Made by a program: the position numbers and the translations under genes
The notes under the pieces: model-generated
The model's database searches: none
What the model was told of the DNA's origin: nothing
What the model saw: the letters and a program-made list of their open reading frames with translations, nothing else
Part shown: piece after piece, positions 59,418 through 64,000 of the stretch
Position numbering within the stretch: position 1 is the stretch's first letter
Layout: every line of letters starts with the position of its first letter
Origin: CAMLJR01 sp964631955
GTDB taxonomy: Bacteria > Pseudomonadota > Gammaproteobacteria > Pseudomonadales > CAMLJR01
Direction: 5' to 3'
DNA length: 64,000 bases
NCBI GenBank assembly: GCA_964631955.1
Contig: CAZWBA010000002.1
Span: forward strand, 372,001-436,000

Positions 59418-59442
59418 TCAAAACTTTTATCACTACCCCTTC

Positions 59443-59471
59443 GAGCCGCGTGAGCGGCTCTTTTTTATTTT
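59443..59471 (+). terminator. intrinsic terminator after ahpF
   Basis: GAGCCGC-GTGA-GCGGCTC is a perfect 7-bp stem with a GTGA loop, followed by TTTTTTATTTTT. It begins 26 bp after the ahpF stop. The convergent SUMF1-domain gene ends right after, so the T-tract abuts its 3' end; the same hairpin may also serve the opposite strand. Confidence 0.9.
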
Positions 59472-60238
59472 TATAAATCTTTCGCCACGCGGAAACCGAC
59501 ATTCATGTAGCCGAAATCCGGCAAATTTCCCTCACGCGCATCGACACGTATGGCTCGCGCCGGGTCGTTCCAGCCGCCGCCGCGAACGACGCGCAATTTG
59601 CAGGTACCGGTCGATGAGGCTTTCGCTACTTTGCCCTCTTCGCTGAAACAATCCCCGGTCCATTGCGCGGCGTTTCCACCCATATCGAACAGACCCCACG
59701 GGTTCGCCGGAAAACTGCCGACCGGTGCAGTGCTGTTGCCATCCCATTGACTGCCGCAGCTGTCGCAATTTGCTCGCGCCTTGCCGATATCATCGCCCCA
59801 CCAGTATGTTGTTTTCGTTCCGGCGCGCGCTGCGTATTCCCATTCGGCTTCGGTGGGCAATCGATATTTTTCGCCGGTTTTTTTATTGAGCCATTCGATA
59901 TATGCGAGCGCACTGGCCACGCTCACATTGACGACCGGATCATTCGGTGTCTGTTTGAACAGGGGTTTGCGCCAGCCCTTGCCCGCGTCGTAACCGGTTT
60001 CGCTGACGAATTGTTCGAACTCGGCGCGCGTTACCGGATTTTTCGCCAGCGCAAACGCTTCGATGTTGATTTCCTGCGCGGCTTTGGCGGCGTCACTGCC
60101 CACCTGAAAACTGCCGGCGGCAAGTTTAATCATCGAATCATCGGCAAAGGCATTCACCGATAAAATCAGCAAGGCGGTTCGCGATATCGCTGATAGCCCT
60201 GCCTTGCCCGCTTTCCGTTTAATTCGTAAATGCTTCAT
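59471..60238 (-). CDS. exported SUMF1/formylglycine-generating-enzyme-like protein
   Basis: This protein of about 255 residues has a basic leader and a hydrophobic stretch (AISRTALLILSVNAFA) fitting an export signal. The SUMF1 domain shows MIKLAAGSFQVGS, NPVTRAEFEQFVSETGY, YRLPTEAEWEYAARAG, NPWGLFDMGGNAAQWTGD and the end VVRGGGWNDPARA...VGFRV. True formylglycine enzymes need a cysteine pair in the C-terminal part; this is uncertain here, so it may only share the fold. No sulfatase is nearby. It lies 50 bp after an orphan parA. Confidence 0.88.
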   Translation of the reverse strand: MKHLRIKRKAGKAGLSAISRTALLILSVNAFADDSMIKLAAGSFQVGSDAAKAAQEINIEAFALAKNPVTRAEFEQFVSETGYDAGKGWRKPLFKQTPNDPVVNVSVASALAYIEWLNKKTGEKYRLPTEAEWEYAARAGTKTTYWWGDDIGKARANCDSCGSQWDGNSTAPVGSFPANPWGLFDMGGNAAQWTGDCFSEEGKVAKASSTGTCKLRVVRGGGWNDPARAIRVDAREGNLPDFGYMNVGFRVAKDL

Positions 60239-60288
60239 GGGTGCTCTCGCCGGTTGAGGTCCTGCCGAACGCCGTATCCGTATTTCTT

Positions 60289-61035
60289 TCAAACTGTTTT
60301 CAGCAGTTTTTTTACTTCGGCCCAAAGCAGCCAATAACCGAGTCCCGATGGTGAGCTGCTTGAAAATACGGTAATCGGCGCGCGGTGCACGCCCATCTGC
60401 TCGAGGGCGCTGGCATAAGGGATATAGGTTTTGAGGCTTTCCGGATAGCGCTTCTTGCGATTCTCGATCACTTCGTTCTGCAGCTTGCGACGGCGATCGA
60501 CTTGCGTGAAGAACGGTACAACCTTGAGATCGCTCCATTTCTTCTGATCGAGAAATTCCTTGAGCTGATCGTATGCGCGCAGCGATAGCGGCGTAGGAAT
60601 TAATGGCACCAGCAGAATATCGACAGCGTTAAAAATCTGCTCGGCGGCGCTCGACAGGGCCGGCGCGCAATCGAGAATGACGAGGTCCTGCCCTTCGCCG
60701 ATGCTCTTCAGCAAGGATTTGAATGATTTATTACTCTGTTCCGCCAGCAGCACATCGAGTTTGCGCGCGCTGAAATCGGAGGGAATCACCGAAAGATTTT
60801 CGTGGCGCGTCGGCAGCTGCAATTCCGCAGCGTGGAGCTTGCCTTCAATGAGTTTGGCCGCGCGTTTTTGAAGTTCGTCGTCGTTGACGCCGAGATACCA
60901 GCCCGCACAGCCCTGCGGATCCAGATCCCATAATGTCGTGCGCAATCCCGCCTGCGCTGCAAGATACGCGAGATTCACCGCCGACGTTGTTTTACCGACA
61001 CCACCCTTGATATTGAACAGCGCTATTGTTTTCAC
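60289..61035 (-). CDS. orphan ParA/MinD-type ATPase
   Basis: This 248-residue P-loop ATPase has the deviant Walker A FNIKGGVGKTTSAVNLA at the N-terminus, DLDPQGCAGWYLG, Walker B DLVILDCAPALS and PLIPTPLSLRAYDQL. ParA proteins position plasmids, chromosomes or protein arrays. No ParB partner or parS is visible, so it may position another cargo. It starts with GTG, 7 nt after GGAG. The SUMF1-domain gene follows on the same strand. Confidence 0.9.
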   Translation of the reverse strand: MKTIALFNIKGGVGKTTSAVNLAYLAAQAGLRTTLWDLDPQGCAGWYLGVNDDELQKRAAKLIEGKLHAAELQLPTRHENLSVIPSDFSARKLDVLLAEQSNKSFKSLLKSIGEGQDLVILDCAPALSSAAEQIFNAVDILLVPLIPTPLSLRAYDQLKEFLDQKKWSDLKVVPFFTQVDRRRKLQNEVIENRKKRYPESLKTYIPYASALEQMGVHRAPITVFSSSSPSGLGYWLLWAEVKKLLKTV

Positions 61036-61225
61036 GTAATCGCTCCGATGTTTTTATGTTTTCAACGGTTTATGCGTTCACTGCTTTCAGTGTGTTTTCA
61101 GAATTCAAGGTTTCCTGCATTTAGGATTTCCTGAATTATGGTTTCGCGAAGCGCGGTTAGAATAACAACTGCCTGCTAAAAATCGAAGTCATTTCAGCCC
61201 GGCATCGAATGGGAAAATAAAAGCA

Positions 61226-61642
61226 TCAAACGATGTCTCCATCCACGTAAAACCAGTGGCCGTGTTCGCGCACGAAGCGACTCTTTTCATGTAATACAAA
61301 CGCGCGGCCATTGGCTTTGTAGCGTGCGATAAATTCGACTGTGGCGTGGTCATCATCGCTTTGCTCATGACGTTTGATTTGCAGGCCGATCCAGCGCGGC
61401 CTGCTGTTCTGTTGCATGTGATCGTTATCGCTACTGTTGAAATCTGCAGATGGCCGTTTCGACAGGTGCCAGCTGCGCTGAATATATTCGTCCAGTCCGA
61501 GTGCGAAGGCACTGTAGCGCGAACGCATCAGTGCTTCGGCATTTGCAGCCGGCACACCTTCGTGCACTCGCTCGCAGCATTGCGCGTAGTGCTGTTTACT
61601 GCCGCAGGGACACAGCGTGTTGTCGAGCGTTTTTTTCGCCAT
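61226..61642 (-). CDS. ychJ: YchJ family SEC-C motif protein
   Basis: This 138-residue protein has an N-terminal zinc-binding SEC-C motif (LCPCGSKQHYAQCC). The YchJ/NTF2-like fold follows with ALMRSRYSAFALGLDEYIQRSWH and a C-terminal FVREHGHWFYVDGDI. The family (UPF0225) has no firmly assigned reaction. It is slightly short of the usual 150-160 residues but intact. It is separated from parA by 190 bp holding no recognised feature. Confidence 0.9.
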   Translation of the reverse strand: MAKKTLDNTLCPCGSKQHYAQCCERVHEGVPAANAEALMRSRYSAFALGLDEYIQRSWHLSKRPSADFNSSDNDHMQQNSRPRWIGLQIKRHEQSDDDHATVEFIARYKANGRAFVLHEKSRFVREHGHWFYVDGDIV

Positions 61643-61809
61643 CGATCGTTATAGCCCGATACGGTCCGGATCAATACTGTCCATATCAATACTGTCCATA
61701 ATTGGCAGAGGTGAATAAATAGTAAGTAAATCGCGCAATCCTGTTTGCTAAAGTAGTCTTCCAGCGCAATTCAGCAAATGACCGATCGCGATCGGGGGAG
61801 AGTAACACG

Positions 61810-62064
61810 ATGCAAGGCATGGGCAGCAGCGACGAGAAATGTCCGTTCGCTTTCAATTTCGATGCGACGACTTTCAAGGTGGGCGATATGGTGAGTTACC
61901 GCGTGACCGAGCGTTTCGGCGATATGCCGTTTGTCGGCACGCTGCTTGAGGTGCACGATGATTACGTGGTGATTTCGCCGAACGATCCCAGCGATCCCGA
62001 TCGTCGCATGCGCGGCACCCGCGAGAGCCGGCCCGAAGTCAGCGAGGCCGAGGCGATCGGCTGA
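61810..62064 (+). CDS. small conserved-looking protein of unknown function
   Basis: The protein has 84 residues; GGGGGAGAG lies 7 nt before the ATG. The core (FKVGDMVSYRVTERFGDMPFVGTLLEVHDDYVVISPNDPSDP) looks like a short beta-barrel domain, reminiscent of small SH3- or KOW-like folds. The tail is acidic and charged. No family was recognised. It is convergent with the GGDEF-EAL gene, 12 bp away. Confidence 0.7.
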   Translation: MQGMGSSDEKCPFAFNFDATTFKVGDMVSYRVTERFGDMPFVGTLLEVHDDYVVISPNDPSDPDRRMRGTRESRPEVSEAEAIG

Positions 62065-62076
62065 TCGTCGTCCGCC

Positions 62077-64000
62077 TCACATTCCCATCGCCTGGCTGCC
62101 CCACCAGGTCGCAGTCAGCTGGGCTTCGGGAATCGGTGTGCTGTACAGATAACCCTGCGCGCTGTCGCAGCCGAGCTCGCGCAGCAATTGTGCCTCGCTT
62201 TCATTCTCGACACCCTCCGCAGTAACTTTCAAACCCAGACCGCGCGCGAGCACGATCGTCGCCTCGACGATCGCGCGGCTTTGCGAATGCGTGAGCATTT
62301 CCGAAACGAACAGACGATCGATTTTCAGGGCGTGTATGGGGAAGCGCGCCAGATAGGCGAGCGAGGAATAGCCGGTGCCGAAATCGTCGAGCGCCAGCGA
62401 GAAGCCCGCGTCGGCAAGGCGTTGCAGCACTTCGGTGGCGGACGCCGGATCCTTGATCAGAATGGTTTCGGTAATTTCGAGCTGAATGTGGCGCGGATGG
62501 ACTTCGTATTTTTCCGCCGCGCGCAATAAAAAGCCCGGCAGTTCCGGGTCCAGAATATTGCGTGCGGACAGGTTGATGGCGATGCAGCTATCGATGCCGT
62601 TTTTCTTCCAGCGCGCGGCATCGGTCATGGCGATTTCGATCACGCGATGCGTGATCGCACGAATCAGATCGGTCGCTTCGACCAGCGGCATGAACTCGGC
62701 GGCGCCGACCAGGCCGCGCGTCGGATGCTGCCAGCGAATCAACCCTTCGCAGCCTTCGATCGCCCCCGTCGTCAGATTGATGATGGGCTGGTAAAGCAGA
62801 ATGAACTGGTCTTTCTGCAGGCCTTCGTTAACCGCCGATAGCAGGGTCAGATGTTCGAGCTTGTAGGCATCAATTTCGCGTTCGTAAAACGCAACGCCGG
62901 TGCCGCCCTGTTTGGCGTGATACATCGCAACATCGGCGCAGCGCAGCAATTCGTGGCTGTTATCGCCATGCTCGGGCGCCAGTGCCACACCTATCGAGGC
63001 CGGCGTACGCAGGCTCAGATCGTCGATTTCGATCGGCCGTGCCACTTCGTCGGATAATTTACGCGCCAGGGCTTGTGCCTCTTGCTGCGCGTTCTCGCGG
63101 TCGAGCTGATGAATGACGACGAACTCGTCGCCGCCGAGACGAAACAGCCTGGCCGGGTGCAGGTGCAGGAACAGCTGCAGGCGGTCCGCCATCGCGCGCA
63201 GCAGCTTGTCGCCGACCGCGTGACCGAGCGCATCGTTGACCTGCTTGAAGTGATCGAGATCGAACAGCATGACCGCGCAGCGTTCGTCGATCTTGTGGCT
63301 GAGGTAATCGTGCAGCGCCGCGCGGTTGCCAAGTCCGGTCAGCGTGTCGTGATTGGCGCGATGCGCCAGTTCGTGCAGGTTGCGCGCATTGGCCAGGCTG
63401 ATGCCGATCACCTGGCCGAGGCTTTCGAGCGTGCGAATCTCGGCCGCGGGAAATTCGCGCCGCTTCTTGTCGCGCAGGACGATGGTGCCGAGCACGGCGC
63501 CGTCGTGAGTGATCGGAATGACCACGATGCTGGGATCGGTCGCCACCAGCGGATGATCGCGATACATGTCGGTCACGCGCGGATCATCCATCAGATTCAC
63601 CGAGTGACAGACACGGCGCGTCCGTATCGCGGTCGCGATCATGCCGACATTGGGTGTGACGATGGGTTCGCCGATCTTGACCTGACGGCCCTCGATGCGC
63701 CCCATGCCGGCGATGGGGATCAGGGTGATGGTGTTTGGCGACGCCACGGGGCGGAAAAATACGCCCTGCGTCCAGTCGAGCCGCTGCGTCATGACCTCCA
63801 GCACGCGCTGCGCCAGACTCGCCTCATCCGGAACCCCCTGCAGCTCGGCGGTGATGTCGTGCGATAGCTCCAGGAAACGATTCTGGTCCTGCAGGCGCAC
63901 CAGCGAACGCTGATAGGCGGCGATCAGCAACGACAGGGCGGTGCAGATCGCCAGCAATCCGTTGAAGCTCGGAATGTGTGTGAACCAGGTCGAATCGGCG
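62077..64000 (-). CDS. GAF-GGDEF-EAL protein, c-di-GMP turnover (5' end beyond window)
   Basis: The frame stays open to position 64000, so the true start is upstream. A membrane helix (NGLLAICTALSLLIAAYQRS) near the right edge suggests a membrane protein. A GAF domain follows (RLDWTQGVFFRPVAS...). The GGDEF domain has an intact RLGGDEFVVIH active site, so cyclase activity is possible, but no inhibitory RxxD site upstream. The EAL domain has EGLIRW in place of EALLRW, NLSARN, LEITET, DDFGTGYSSL, KIDR and AEGVE, so the phosphodiesterase residues are present. It may make or degrade c-di-GMP. Confidence 0.92.
   Translation of the reverse strand, partial: ADSTWFTHIPSFNGLLAICTALSLLIAAYQRSLVRLQDQNRFLELSHDITAELQGVPDEASLAQRVLEVMTQRLDWTQGVFFRPVASPNTITLIPIAGMGRIEGRQVKIGEPIVTPNVGMIATAIRTRRVCHSVNLMDDPRVTDMYRDHPLVATDPSIVVIPITHDGAVLGTIVLRDKKRREFPAAEIRTLESLGQVIGISLANARNLHELAHRANHDTLTGLGNRAALHDYLSHKIDERCAVMLFDLDHFKQVNDALGHAVGDKLLRAMADRLQLFLHLHPARLFRLGGDEFVVIHQLDRENAQQEAQALARKLSDEVARPIEIDDLSLRTPASIGVALAPEHGDNSHELLRCADVAMYHAKQGGTGVAFYEREIDAYKLEHLTLLSAVNEGLQKDQFILLYQPIINLTTGAIEGCEGLIRWQHPTRGLVGAAEFMPLVEATDLIRAITHRVIEIAMTDAARWKKNGIDSCIAINLSARNILDPELPGFLLRAAEKYEVHPRHIQLEITETILIKDPASATEVLQRLADAGFSLALDDFGTGYSSLAYLARFPIHALKIDRLFVSEMLTHSQSRAIVEATIVLARGLGLKVTAEGVENESEAQLLRELGCDSAQGYLYSTPIPEAQLTATWWGSQAMGM

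Noticed and set aside
1..64000. CRISPR arrays, tRNA, rRNA, prophage, insertion-sequence transposases
   Set aside because: No regularly spaced repeats, RNA gene signatures, phage structural genes or transposase frames were seen. The repeats found are short palindromic elements without genes.

Overview
This window looks like chromosomal DNA of a gammaproteobacterium related to Pseudomonas or Cellvibrio. The evidence is gene order: fba-pgk-epd-tkt next to an ArsR regulator and metK, the complete Pil-Chp twitching cluster beside gshB-tonB-yqgE-yqgF, pilU-pilT-yggS-proC-yggT-metX-metW-rdgB, and hemY-hemX-hemD-hemC-algR-algZ. All of these blocks have close counterparts in Pseudomonas aeruginosa. 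Coding density is high, GTG starts are common, and short palindromic intergenic repeats are scattered throughout.

Layout. 1-4522 (minus): a Calvin/glycolysis operon, tkt-epd-pgk-fba, with fba cut by the window edge. 4708-9658 (plus): methyl-cycle genes, an ArsR-methyltransferase regulator (SahR-like) behind a perfect palindromic operator, then metK, ahcY and metF, separated by repeats. 9671-11062: rsmE and a convergent glutathione-transferase-like gene. 11155-23998 (minus): pilG-pilH-pilI-pilJ-pilK-chpA-chpB-chpC, the chemosensory system for type IV pili. 24415-27378 (plus): gshB, a tonB3-like gene, yqgE and ruvX/yqgF. 27462-30186 (minus): an AT-richer block that I interpret as an integron cassette array without integrase (a CALIN), with a Phd/RelE toxin-antitoxin pair, a BamE-like lipoprotein, a membrane protein, a secreted protein and several attC-like sites. 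30235-32507 (minus): the retraction ATPases pilU and pilT. 32711-41868 (plus): yggS, an SBF-type transporter, proC, yggT, metX-metW, a DUF4426 gene, rdgB, a ferredoxin-domain protein, an AsmA-like protein and a phosphopantetheinyl transferase. 41909-48302 (minus): hemY-hemX-hemD-hemC and algR-algZ. 48502-52983 (minus): ada, three poorly known envelope-type genes and a CsrA family gene. 53148-64000: a TrfB/KorA-like DNA-binding protein, sodC, a cation exchanger, an SOS-controlled small membrane protein with dinB, ahpC-ahpF, a secreted SUMF1-domain protein, an orphan ParA, YchJ, a small unknown gene, and a GAF-GGDEF-EAL protein running off the right edge.

The genes group into a few programmes: carbon flux through erythrose-4-phosphate (tkt, epd), regeneration of S-adenosylmethionine (metK, ahcY, metF, metX/W), surface motility (Pil-Chp, PilT/U, a TonB3 homologue, AlgR/Z), haem precursor synthesis, and stress defence (gshB, ahpCF, sodC, ada, dinB).

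The strongest unusual signals are: the cassette array, whose neighbouring attC half-sites follow the complementarity rule expected of integron cassettes; two 19-bp attC-like junctions with no central hairpin; a promoter upstream of a small membrane protein and dinB in which two LexA boxes cover the -35 and -10; and several families of mobile-looking palindromic repeats, one of which has become the C-terminus of the ArsR-type regulator. No rRNA, tRNA, CRISPR array or prophage was recognised.
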